Assembly: GCF_014284125.1 (NCBI RefSeq)
Contig: NZ_JACOFX010000001.1
Location: forward strand, 806,001 to 870,000
DNA from: Undibacterium umbellatum
Lineage (GTDB): Bacteria; Pseudomonadota; Gammaproteobacteria; Burkholderiales; Burkholderiaceae_D
DNA: 64,000 nt
Direction: 5' to 3'
The notes beneath the pieces are model-generated. The model saw nothing but the letters and a program-made list of their open reading frames with translations. It was not told the origin of the DNA and made no database searches. The position numbers were made by a program, and so were the translations under genes. Shown here one piece after another: positions 44,508 through 51,992 of this stretch; the stretch's first letter is position 1; each line of letters begins with the position of its first letter.

Positions 44508-44535
44508 AGGTAATCCGGACTTAACCGGATTACCT
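44508..44535 (-). repeat. Hairpin between pstS and pstC
   Basis: AGGTAATCCGG and CCGGATTACCT are perfect 11-bp arms around ACTTAA. No T-run follows on the minus strand. Such a hairpin after pstS could protect the pstS message and lower downstream expression, giving excess binding protein over permease. Confidence 0.7.
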
Positions 44536-44577
44536 CGTTCTGTTTAGTTCAGCTTCTGAACAGGTTGAAACTATTTA

Positions 44578-45621
44578 TTACCAGATCGCCTTGCCGGATG
44601 CGTCTTTGATTTTTGCTTTCCAGCCGTCGTCGATCAATTTGACAACAGGTGCTGGCATGGCGACATAATCCAGCTCAGTAGCCATGGCGCCACCATTCTT
44701 GAATGCCCAGTCAAAGAACTTCAACACTTCTTTGCCTTTTGCAGCATCGGCTTGCGATTTATGCATAATGATGAAAGAAGCACCAGTGATAGGCCAGGAA
44801 GCTTTACCAGGCTGGTTAGTCAAGACCAGGTACATGCCTGGCGCTTTACTCCAGTCAGCGCCTGCAGCAGCGGCCTTGAAGTTTTCGTCATCTGGCGCAG
44901 CGAACTGTCCATCAGAATTTTTCAACAAGGTGTGAGTCATCTTGTTTTTCTTTACATAGGCGTATTCCACATAACCTATGGAATTTCTAATTTGCCTGAC
45001 GCTGGAAGCTACGCCTTCATTACCTTTACCACCCACACCGACTGGCCATTTGACCGCAGTGGCAGAACCAACTACTGTTTTGAAGTCAGCATTGACTTTG
45101 CTCAGATAGTCAGTCCACAAGAATGTAGTACCAGAACCGTCAGAGCGATGTACTACCGTAATGTCTTCTGCTGGCAATTTCAAACCGGCATTGATGGCTG
45201 CGATTTCTGGCGCATTCCATTTAGTGATCTTGCCCATATAGATGCCTGCCAATACGTCACCTGTCATCTTCATTGTGCCAGGAGCGATACCTTCCAGATT
45301 GACGACAGGAACCACACCGCCGATGATGGCTGGAAATTGCACCAGACCTTCAGCATCCAGTTCTTCGAGCTTCAAAGGGCTGTCCGAAGCGCCGAAGTCT
45401 ACTGTTTTTGCCTTGATTTGCTTGACACCACCACCGGAACCAATGGATTGATAGTTCAGACCGTTGCCAGTAGCTTTTTTATAAGCTTCTGCCCATTTTG
45501 CATAAATTGGATATGGGAAAGTCGCACCAGCACCAGTAATGTCGGCAGCGTGAGCAGCGCCAAATGTGACAGCGACGCCAATTGCAGCGATAAGAGTTTT
45601 GACAACACGTTTGATTTGCAT
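44578..45621 (-). CDS. pstS: Phosphate-binding periplasmic protein
   Basis: This is a periplasmic phosphate-binding protein, 347 residues, the first gene of the pst-pho operon. The signal peptide ends at about FGAAHA, followed by ADITGAGATFPYPIYAKWAE. The conserved SIGSGGGVKQIKAKTVDFGASDSPL and VHRSDGSGTTFLWTDYLS segments bind phosphate. The ATG at 45621, with GAGG upstream, is preferred over the GTG at 45627. A Pho box with a correctly placed -10 lies upstream. A second pstS lies at 51993-53042. Confidence 0.97.
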   Translation of the reverse strand: MQIKRVVKTLIAAIGVAVTFGAAHAADITGAGATFPYPIYAKWAEAYKKATGNGLNYQSIGSGGGVKQIKAKTVDFGASDSPLKLEELDAEGLVQFPAIIGGVVPVVNLEGIAPGTMKMTGDVLAGIYMGKITKWNAPEIAAINAGLKLPAEDITVVHRSDGSGTTFLWTDYLSKVNADFKTVVGSATAVKWPVGVGGKGNEGVASSVRQIRNSIGYVEYAYVKKNKMTHTLLKNSDGQFAAPDDENFKAAAAGADWSKAPGMYLVLTNQPGKASWPITGASFIIMHKSQADAAKGKEVLKFFDWAFKNGGAMATELDYVAMPAPVVKLIDDGWKAKIKDASGKAIW

Positions 45622-45665
45622 GTTCACCTCAGAGTTAAATAACAGTATTCAGTACTACGAGGCGC

Positions 45666-45699
45666 ACTGTACAAGCCAAATATGACAAGATTATGACTT
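45666..45699 (-). promoter_or_regulatory. Pho box and promoter of the pst-pho operon
   Basis: On the minus strand the repeats AGTCATA and TGTCATA start 11 bp apart (plus-strand ATGACA at 45682-45687 and ATGACT at 45693-45698), matching the PhoB consensus of two CTGTCAT-type heptamers. A TACAGT -10 follows 10 bp downstream (45666-45671). PhoB activation under phosphate limitation is expected. Confidence 0.8.
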
Positions 45700-45740
45700 A
45701 AAATAAAACCCATGAAATAATTAACCTTATTATCATTTTT

Positions 45741-45774
45741 ATGTCATAAACTTGTCATGCGAACAGTCTAAACT
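45741..45774 (+). promoter_or_regulatory. Pho box and promoter of ppk-sixA
   Basis: ATGTCATAAACTTGTCAT carries TGTCAT at 45742-45747 and at 45753-45758, 11 bp apart, very close to the E. coli Pho box. TAAACT at 45769-45774 is the -10, 10 bp after the box. The same spacing is seen in the divergent pstS promoter, and the two boxes lie about 43 bp apart. Confidence 0.8.
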
Positions 45775-45805
45775 ATCCGCGTATATATATGACAGCCTTT
45801 ATGAC

Positions 45806-47998
45806 ATGCAAAAAATTATGCCAAATCAGGATGTACCCTCTTCTGCAACTACGTTGGAAGAAATGAAACAGACTCCCAACACTGAAATCAAGACGGCAAC
45901 CATGCCAGTCAAAACTGCAGCGCCAGAATTGTCACGCTCTGTGATTTTTCTGGACAGGGAAATGTCACAAATCGCCTTCAACTGGCGTGTACTTGCTCAG
46001 GCGGAAGACCGCAGCATCCCCTTACTGGAGCGCTTGAAGTATTTGTGTATCGTTGGCAGTAATCTGGATGAGTTCTTTGAAGTCAGGGTCGCGAGCCTGT
46101 TGGCGCAAAACACGATAGACGGCGAACTGGTACAACATCCGACTTTTCAGGCCATGCTCAAGCGGGTCAGCGATGAATGTCATCAACTAGCAAAAAGACA
46201 ATATGAATTGCTGAATCAGGAGATCCTGCCGCAGCTATCCAAAAAAGGCATACACCTGTTACGCCATTCAGAGCGCAATGAAGCCCAGCGCGCCTGGGTA
46301 AAGTCTTATTTCGAGAGGGAAGTCAGGCCCCTGCTGACACCCATAGGGCTGGATCCGGCCCATCCGTTCCCTCAAGTCGTCAACAAGAGTTTGAATTTCA
46401 TCGTTTCGCTGGCAGGCAAGGATGCTTTCGGTCGCGGCACGGCCATCGCCATCGTCAAAGCCCCACGCGTTTTGCCACGCATCATACGTTTGCCGGATGA
46501 ACTTTCCAATAACGGCATGGCCTTTTGTCTGCTGTCTTCTGTTATTCACTCGCATATAGAAGATTTATTTAATGGCCGTGAAGTCATCAACTATTCACAG
46601 TTCCGCGTCACCCGCGACAGTGATTTGTGGGTTGATGAAGAAGAAGTCAAGAATCTGCGCCAAGCTTTGCAGGGTGAATTGCAAACCCGTCAGTTTGGTG
46701 CTGCCGTGCGTCTGGAAGTGGCAAAAAATTGCCCCGAGAATCTATCCCGCTTCCTGCTCGAACAATTCTCCCTCGACAATGACCGCCTGTATCCAGTCGA
46801 TGGCCCGGTAAACATGGTCAGGCTGGGTGAACTGGTAGACCATGTCAAACAGCCTAATTTGCGCTTCCCGCCCTTCTCAGCCAAAGCGATAGGCAAATAC
46901 GCGCATGCCGACATTTTTACTTTGCTGCGCAAACAAGACATACTCTTGCATCACCCTTTCCAGCCTTTCCAGACCGTCATTGATTTCATACGCTCGGCAT
47001 CGCAAGATCCTAGCGTCGTCGCTATCAAGCAGACTATCTACCGAACCGGCATGAATTCCGATTTGATGGAATCCTTGATCACGGCAGCCAGGCTGGGCAA
47101 GGAAGTCACCGTCATCGTCGAGCTGATGGCGCGTTTTGATGAAGAAGCGAATATCAACTGGGCCGACAAATTGCAACGTGCCGGTGCACAGGTAGTGTAT
47201 GGCGTGGTCGGCCTGAAAACCCATGCCAAACTGGCACTGGTGATTCGCCGCGAAGAAGGTGGCACTCTGCGCCACTATGCCCATCTGGGCACTGGCAATT
47301 ATCATCCTTCGACTACACGCTTTTATACTGACTTTGGCTTGTTGACTGCCCACCCAGGCATGGCTGCGGAAGTGAATGAAGTATTCATTCACCTGACTGG
47401 TTTGACCAAACCCAAGAAACTCGAATATCTGTGGCTGGCACCATTTGCCCTGCAACCGCAAATCATCAAGGCCATACGCAATGAAGCACGCATAGCGCGT
47501 GAAGGGCGCCCTGCCCGCATCATCGCGAAAATGAATGCTCTGCTGGATGAATCCGTCATTCGTGCCCTGTACGCGGCATCGGCAGATGGCGTCAAGATAG
47601 ACCTGATCATACGCGGTGCCTGCGCCTTGCGTCCTGGGGTACCTGGCTTGTCAGAAAACATCAAGGTACGATCCATCATAGGCCGCTTCCTTGAGCATAG
47701 CCGTATCTATTACTTCCGTAATGACCTGGCGCATGATGTGTATCTGGCCAGTGCTGACTGGATGAACCGCAACCTGTTCCGCCGCATTGAAGTGGCTTTC
47801 CCGGTGCTGGAGAAATCTTTGAAGAAGCGCGTCATTTCCGAGGGTCTGGAACCCTATCTGAAAGACAATGTGAATGCATGGACGCTGGATTCAGACGGTC
47901 GTTACGAGCGCAAGAAAGCCAGAGCAAAGCAAGTGCAATTCTGTGCCCAGCAACACTTGATGCAAACTTTGGGTTCGCTATCTGATACGGATAATTAA
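45806..47998 (+). CDS. ppk: Polyphosphate kinase 1
   Basis: Ppk1 makes polyphosphate from ATP, about 730 residues. The N domain begins after a poorly conserved Thr/Pro-rich leader, then FLDREMSQIAFNWRVLAQAE and KYLCIVGSNLDEFFEVRVAS, both characteristic. The catalytic His is in RHYAHLGTGNYHPSTTRFYT, and the second conserved His is in RFLEHSRIYYF. Starts at 45806 and 45818 are both plausible, because no clear Shine-Dalgarno is present. A Pho box precedes it, and sixA follows after 2 bp. It would store phosphate taken up by the divergently transcribed Pst importer. Confidence 0.95.
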   Translation: MQKIMPNQDVPSSATTLEEMKQTPNTEIKTATMPVKTAAPELSRSVIFLDREMSQIAFNWRVLAQAEDRSIPLLERLKYLCIVGSNLDEFFEVRVASLLAQNTIDGELVQHPTFQAMLKRVSDECHQLAKRQYELLNQEILPQLSKKGIHLLRHSERNEAQRAWVKSYFEREVRPLLTPIGLDPAHPFPQVVNKSLNFIVSLAGKDAFGRGTAIAIVKAPRVLPRIIRLPDELSNNGMAFCLLSSVIHSHIEDLFNGREVINYSQFRVTRDSDLWVDEEEVKNLRQALQGELQTRQFGAAVRLEVAKNCPENLSRFLLEQFSLDNDRLYPVDGPVNMVRLGELVDHVKQPNLRFPPFSAKAIGKYAHADIFTLLRKQDILLHHPFQPFQTVIDFIRSASQDPSVVAIKQTIYRTGMNSDLMESLITAARLGKEVTVIVELMARFDEEANINWADKLQRAGAQVVYGVVGLKTHAKLALVIRREEGGTLRHYAHLGTGNYHPSTTRFYTDFGLLTAHPGMAAEVNEVFIHLTGLTKPKKLEYLWLAPFALQPQIIKAIRNEARIAREGRPARIIAKMNALLDESVIRALYAASADGVKIDLIIRGACALRPGVPGLSENIKVRSIIGRFLEHSRIYYFRNDLAHDVYLASADWMNRNLFRRIEVAFPVLEKSLKKRVISEGLEPYLKDNVNAWTLDSDGRYERKKARAKQVQFCAQQHLMQTLGSLSDTDN

Positions 47999-48000
47999 TA

Positions 48001-48480
48001 ATGGATCTCATTCTCTGGCGTCATGCAGAAGCAGAGCCGGCGACGGCAGAACTGACTGATGAATTCAGAAAACTGACCGGCAAAGGAAATAAGCAGGCAA
48101 GTAAAATTGCTTACTGGCTGGATAGCACACTGCCTGAAACATGCAGGATACTGGCGAGCCCGACCATACGCACCAGGGACACGGCGGAAGCACTGATAGC
48201 CTGCGGCAGGAAGTATAAGATCATGCCTGAACTGGGGCCAGCGGCCACAGTCAGCGATGTATTGACTGCCGCAAACTGGCCAAATAGCCGAGAACCGGTA
48301 CTTATCATCGGCCATCAGCCTTACCTTGGACAAGTAGCTGCCGAGCTTCTAGGACATCCCTTGCAAGAGTATGGTGTACGCAAAGGCAATGTCTGGTGGA
48401 TCACGCAAAAGCAGCGTGAAAATGAAGTTGTGCAAACCTACTTGAAAGCTATCATGTCGCCAGATCTGGTGGTGAAATAA
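48001..48480 (+). CDS. sixA: Histidine phosphatase of the SixA type
   Basis: This is a 159-residue histidine phosphatase-superfamily protein. The catalytic RHG-type motif is LWRHAEAEPA at the N-terminus, with the second Arg in ASPTIRTRDTAEAL and the catalytic His in VLIIGHQPYLGQVA. SixA removes phosphate from phosphohistidine in signalling proteins. In beta-proteobacteria it commonly follows ppk, as here. The start directly follows the ppk stop (TAA-TA-ATG), implying coupling. Confidence 0.9.
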   Translation: MDLILWRHAEAEPATAELTDEFRKLTGKGNKQASKIAYWLDSTLPETCRILASPTIRTRDTAEALIACGRKYKIMPELGPAATVSDVLTAANWPNSREPVLIIGHQPYLGQVAAELLGHPLQEYGVRKGNVWWITQKQRENEVVQTYLKAIMSPDLVVK

Positions 48481-48579
48481 ACTTTTTGTTCATTGGTCAC
48501 GCCTGGTAAAAATACTGGTGCACAGCAGCGAACGTGGCTTGCTGATACTATGGAGGGCCGTCTTTACCCATAAAGCACG

Positions 48580-49467
48580 ATGAAACCCTTGCACATCCTT
48601 GCCGCCTTGCTTGCCGTCATTACCTGGGGCATTAATTTTGTTGTCATCAAAATCGGCTTGCAGGGTTTGCCACCTGTGCTGTTCACTGCGTCGCGCTTTG
48701 TGTTTGCCGCCCTGCCCCTGATCTTTTTTGTTCCCTTGCCCAAGACTTCCTGGAAATGGGTGATTGCCTATGGCATGTTCCAGTTTGCCTTCCAGTTCAC
48801 GCTGCTGTTTTGCGGTATCAAGCTGGGCTTTCCTGCTGGACTGGCTTCGCTGGTCATGCAGTTGCAGGCATTTATCACTATGGGCCTGGCTGTCGTGATC
48901 ATGGGTGAAAAACCACAGTTCGTACAAGTATTAGGTGCCTTGATCGCCTTGTCCGGCATGGCGCTGGTCGCCATGAATTTGGAAGCACAGGCAACCATCG
49001 TTGGTTTCGTGCTGGTTGTTGCTGGCGCAGTATGCTGGGGTATCGCTAATATCGTCACCAAGAAAATAGGTGTCGTTAATCCCTTGTCCATGGTGGTGTG
49101 GGGTTCGGCGATTGCCAGCCCGCCCTTGCTGCTGGCATCTTTCATGATGGAAGGAATGGACGCCTGGCATGCCGCATATGCGCAACTCAACTGGACTTCG
49201 ATCGGCGCCATCGCTTATCAAGCCTACCCCAATACCATCGTTGGTTTTGGCATATGGTCGTGGCTGATGCGCAAGTATCCCGCTGCAACAATTGCACCAT
49301 TCACCCTGCTGGTACCCGTGGTGGGCATGCTGACAGCTTCTATCGTTTTAAATGAGACTTTATTCTGGTGGAAAATTTGCGCTGGATTATTGGTGCTTGG
49401 TGGCCTGGCTTGCAATCAACTTGGTATGCGCATCTGGTCGTGGTTCAGACCAGCAGCAGCGACCTGA
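48580..49467 (+). CDS. EamA/DMT-family exporter
   Basis: This is a 295-residue membrane protein with ten predicted helices arranged as two EamA repeats. It starts MKPLHILAALLAVITWGINF, and the WGxNFVVIK pattern is typical of the family. It resembles EamA (O-acetylserine/cysteine exporter), but the substrate cannot be assigned. The gene ends 3 bp before the converging plcP-like gene, so no terminator space exists between the two. The upstream 100 bp show no clear promoter. Confidence 0.85.
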   Translation: MKPLHILAALLAVITWGINFVVIKIGLQGLPPVLFTASRFVFAALPLIFFVPLPKTSWKWVIAYGMFQFAFQFTLLFCGIKLGFPAGLASLVMQLQAFITMGLAVVIMGEKPQFVQVLGALIALSGMALVAMNLEAQATIVGFVLVVAGAVCWGIANIVTKKIGVVNPLSMVVWGSAIASPPLLLASFMMEGMDAWHAAYAQLNWTSIGAIAYQAYPNTIVGFGIWSWLMRKYPAATIAPFTLLVPVVGMLTASIVLNETLFWWKICAGLLVLGGLACNQLGMRIWSWFRPAAAT

Positions 49468-49470
49468 GCA

Positions 49471-50337
49471 TTAGCTCGTAACGACCTCAAGTTCAGCCTC
49501 TTCCACATGGGTATCTTCCACTGCGTCTGCCACATGCTCGGGGTGGCAGATATCATGCCAGGTCACCAGCCTGAGCTCACCCTTGGCATCTTCCACCAGG
49601 GCTGACAAACTCTCTACCCAGTCGCCATCATTACAATACAGGATGCCACCTATGTCGCGAATTTCTGGCTTATGGATATGGCCGCAGATAATGCCGTCCA
49701 GGCCTTTGCGCCGCGCCTCATCTGCCAGTGCGTCTTCAAATTGCGTGATGTAGCTGACCGCGTTCTTGACCTTTTGCTTCAAGTATTGTGACAGCGACCA
49801 GTAAGGCATGCCAACGCGGGCGCGCCAGTTATTGAATATCTGGTTGAACTTCAGGATCAAGGTGTAGAGGCTGTCACCCACATAGGCCAGCCATTTGGCA
49901 CAGGCGATGACGCCATCAAACCTGTCACCATGCAAAACCAGCATGCGCTTGCCTGCGGCCGTGGTATGCACCAGCTCGTCTCTGATCTTAATGCCACCGA
50001 AGTCGAGATCGATAAACTGGCGTACTGATTCATCATGATTGCCGGGCACGAAGATCACATTCGTGCCTTTCTTGGCTTTTTTCAGGACAGTTTGCACGAC
50101 GTTGTTGTGAGTCTGATCCCAGTACCAGCGGCGCTTGAGTTGCCAGCCATCGATGATGTCACCGACCAGATACAGAGTATCTGAGTCGGTTGCACGCAAA
50201 AATTCCAGCAACTTGGCCGCCTGGCAGCCGCTCGTTCCCAGATGCAAATCTGAAATCCAGATAGTGCGGAAACGCTGGGTTTCTTTCTTACCGGTTTTAT
50301 ACAATTTGCTATTCAGGAACTGATCGGCTGGCTTCAT
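49471..50337 (-). CDS. PlcP-like metallophosphoesterase (UDP-diacylglucosamine hydrolase family)
   Basis: This is a 288-residue cytoplasmic metallophosphoesterase. Metal motifs are visible in order: ISDLHLGTSGCQAAKLLEFL near residue 29, LVGDIIDGWQLKRRWYW near residue 57, FVPGNHDESVRQFID near residue 95, VLHGDRFDGVI near 133, and ICGHIHKPEI near residue 217. The family includes LpxH-like enzymes and PlcP, the phosphate-starvation phospholipase C of Sinorhizobium that removes head groups from membrane phospholipids. The pairing with an OlsB-like gene under a Pho box array favours the PlcP role. The gene lies 2 bp after the acyltransferase stop. Confidence 0.75.
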   Translation of the reverse strand: MKPADQFLNSKLYKTGKKETQRFRTIWISDLHLGTSGCQAAKLLEFLRATDSDTLYLVGDIIDGWQLKRRWYWDQTHNNVVQTVLKKAKKGTNVIFVPGNHDESVRQFIDLDFGGIKIRDELVHTTAAGKRMLVLHGDRFDGVIACAKWLAYVGDSLYTLILKFNQIFNNWRARVGMPYWSLSQYLKQKVKNAVSYITQFEDALADEARRKGLDGIICGHIHKPEIRDIGGILYCNDGDWVESLSALVEDAKGELRLVTWHDICHPEHVADAVEDTHVEEAELEVVTS

Positions 50338-50339
50338 AT

Positions 50340-51104
50340 TTATTGCTCCCCTGTGCCGTAATGGCGTGCGTAACGGTCGTCCAGATTCGCCAGCGGCAAC
50401 ATGACGAATAAATCAGCACTATGGAAATCAGGGTCCCAGGCTGGATCACCACACACCCATGCACCAGCACGCAAATAACCTTTCAACAGCGGCGGAATAC
50501 GTGCTTCTGTCGACGTGCTATCGATTTCATCGAGAGGGAAAGGAGTATGAGGCGTAACGCGGTATTCCAGTGGAGAGAAATCTCCTGCAGACAAACCACG
50601 GTATATTGCAGCAGCATTCTGGCCACCATCAGTCAGACTAATACTGGCGCAACCTATCAGGTGCGAGCAACGTTCGCGGCGCATGTAGGCAGCCAGGCCA
50701 GCCCACAGCAACATGATGACAGCACCACTACGATAATCTGGGTGGATACAGGCACGTCCAGCTTCTGCCACGCTATTGCGTATATGCTGCAAGCGGGACA
50801 GATCGAATTCTGTTTCAGAATAATAGCGCCCCAACTGGCGGGCAGCATTTGGCCCCAGTATGCGGTAAGTGCCAACCACTTTCAGGGTCTTGGAATCACG
50901 CACAATAAGGTGATCGCAGTGCTCATCAAATTCATCTTTATCCAGGCCATCTGGATTGGATAAAGCAGATAAGCCCATGCTTTCTATAAAGACCTTATAG
51001 CGCAAGCGCTGGACTTCTTTCACTTCTTTTGCCGTTGTAGCAAGGCTCAGATTGAGTTTGGAAAAACTGGGATTAGCATCGGCGGGTATCGTGAGTAATC
51101 GCAT
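50340..51104 (-). CDS. OlsB-like N-acyltransferase (GNAT fold)
   Basis: This 254-residue protein is of the OlsB/hemolysin-type GNAT family, which transfers a 3-hydroxyacyl group from ACP to the alpha-amine of ornithine, the first step to ornithine lipids. Visible family stretches are EVQRLRYKVFIESMG near residue 35, LDKDEFDEHCDHLIVRD near residue 55, VGTYRILGP near residue 76, the acyl-binding EAGRACIHPDYRSGAVIMLL near residue 110 and HLIGCASISLTDGG near 150. The second enzyme, OlsA, is not in the window. AAGGA is eight bases before the ATG. It is followed after 2 bp by the PlcP-like gene and preceded by a Pho array. Confidence 0.78.
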   Translation of the reverse strand: MRLLTIPADANPSFSKLNLSLATTAKEVKEVQRLRYKVFIESMGLSALSNPDGLDKDEFDEHCDHLIVRDSKTLKVVGTYRILGPNAARQLGRYYSETEFDLSRLQHIRNSVAEAGRACIHPDYRSGAVIMLLWAGLAAYMRRERCSHLIGCASISLTDGGQNAAAIYRGLSAGDFSPLEYRVTPHTPFPLDEIDSTSTEARIPPLLKGYLRAGAWVCGDPAWDPDFHSADLFVMLPLANLDDRYARHYGTGEQ

Positions 51105-51155
51105 TCATCGTCCTTGTCATGTTGTTCGTTGATCCGACGAACGAAGAATAATCAA

Positions 51156-51200
51156 GGATTACTTCAGCAATATGACAGTAGGATGTCGGTTTGATGACAA
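51156..51200 (-). promoter_or_regulatory. Triple Pho half-site array before olsB-plcP
   Basis: Plus-strand heptamers ATGACAG (51172-51178), ATGTCGG (51183-51189) and ATGACAA (51194-51200) are spaced exactly 11 bp. On the minus strand they read as CTGTCAT-type PhoB half-sites separated by 4 bp, the Pho box layout extended by one unit. A TAATCC -10 (51156-51161) follows 10 bp downstream, the same distance as at pstS and ppk. Confidence 0.7.
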
Positions 51201-51203
51201 GTC

Positions 51204-51246
51204 AAAAAAACAACAATCCCTGAATGACTTACATCAGACAGGGATT
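51204..51246 (-). terminator. Terminator of the Lys-rich protein gene
   Basis: Read on the minus strand, AATCCCTG and CAGGGATT form a stem with a 16-nt loop, followed by GTTGTTTTTTT. It ends the gene at 51327-51797 just before the Pho array of the olsB-like gene. Confidence 0.75.
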
Positions 51247-51326
51247 CTCAAGCAAAAATCAATGCATATAGACGGCAGCTCACCTCACTCAAGCGAGTGC
51301 AGCCCTTGCCAGTCCATCAGCTTGCA

Positions 51327-51797
51327 TTACTTTTCTTTCTTTGGCCGCCCTGCCTTTAGCGGGGCCAGGCCAGCGATCAATTTTTTTAAAGTAGGCACAT
51401 CTGTCTTACCCAATAAGGCCACGCCTATACGCAACAATTGGCTTTTCTTGACTTCCACCCCAGCTTTCAGGCAGGCTTTTTTTACGGCACCAAGTGCGGC
51501 ATATTCACTTTCCGGCATGGTGAAGCTGTCACGCACCAACTTGGGTTTTTTGAGCTTTTCTACGACGACTTCTGGCACTGGTTTCACTTCCCCGGTTTTT
51601 GCTACAGGCTTGCTTCGAGCAGGCGCTCTTGCAGTAACTTTTGCCGTTGTTTTTACTGGCGCTTTTTCATCCGTCACGGGCTTGCTGACAACCTTGTTCT
51701 TGCTTGCTGCGACTGGAATTTTCTTAATAGCCACGACTTTTTTCTCTGCGCTTGCTGCCACTACCGGACTCAATTTCTTCGTTGTTACGGTTGCCAT
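51327..51797 (-). CDS. Lys/Ala-rich protein with RHH-like or histone-H1-like features
   Basis: This is a 156-residue basic protein. Residues 1-about 95 are rich in Lys, Ala, Pro and Val, resembling the tail of histone H1-like or disordered DNA-binding proteins. The C-terminal about 60 residues are conserved: KPKLVRDSFTMPESEYAALG then KKACLKAGVEVKKSQLLR, the pattern of a short helical DNA-binding domain. The last residues GRPKKEK are an AT-hook-like basic patch. The ATG at 51797 has GGAGG seven bases upstream. A chromatin or DNA-binding role is inferred from composition only. Confidence 0.75.
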   Translation of the reverse strand: MATVTTKKLSPVVAASAEKKVVAIKKIPVAASKNKVVSKPVTDEKAPVKTTAKVTARAPARSKPVAKTGEVKPVPEVVVEKLKKPKLVRDSFTMPESEYAALGAVKKACLKAGVEVKKSQLLRIGVALLGKTDVPTLKKLIAGLAPLKAGRPKKEK

Positions 51798-51992
51798 TCC
51801 AGCCTCCAGGTTAGAAAACATGTAAACAATATAAACAATATATTGTTGTTATGCAAGGAAGAAGCATAGCCAGCAGAAATGACAGGGACATTACGAAAAA
51901 ATGGTCCCGCCGAAAAAATATCGCATGTCATGAGATAATCCGCGCCATTTTCCTTATGCAGGATCCCGAAATTATTTCGTTTTACTTTATAT

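Noticed and set aside
44752-45642. 296-codon open frame antisense to pstS
   Set aside because: pstS is certain here, and the antisense protein is rich in Cys, Phe and His without a domain.
48490-48927. 145-codon open frame antisense to the EamA-type gene
   Set aside because: Low-complexity His/Gln-rich product lying over a good transporter gene.
51925-51931. ATGTCAT as a Pho box before the second pstS
   Set aside because: Only one heptamer is present; the position 11 bp away on either side does not match.
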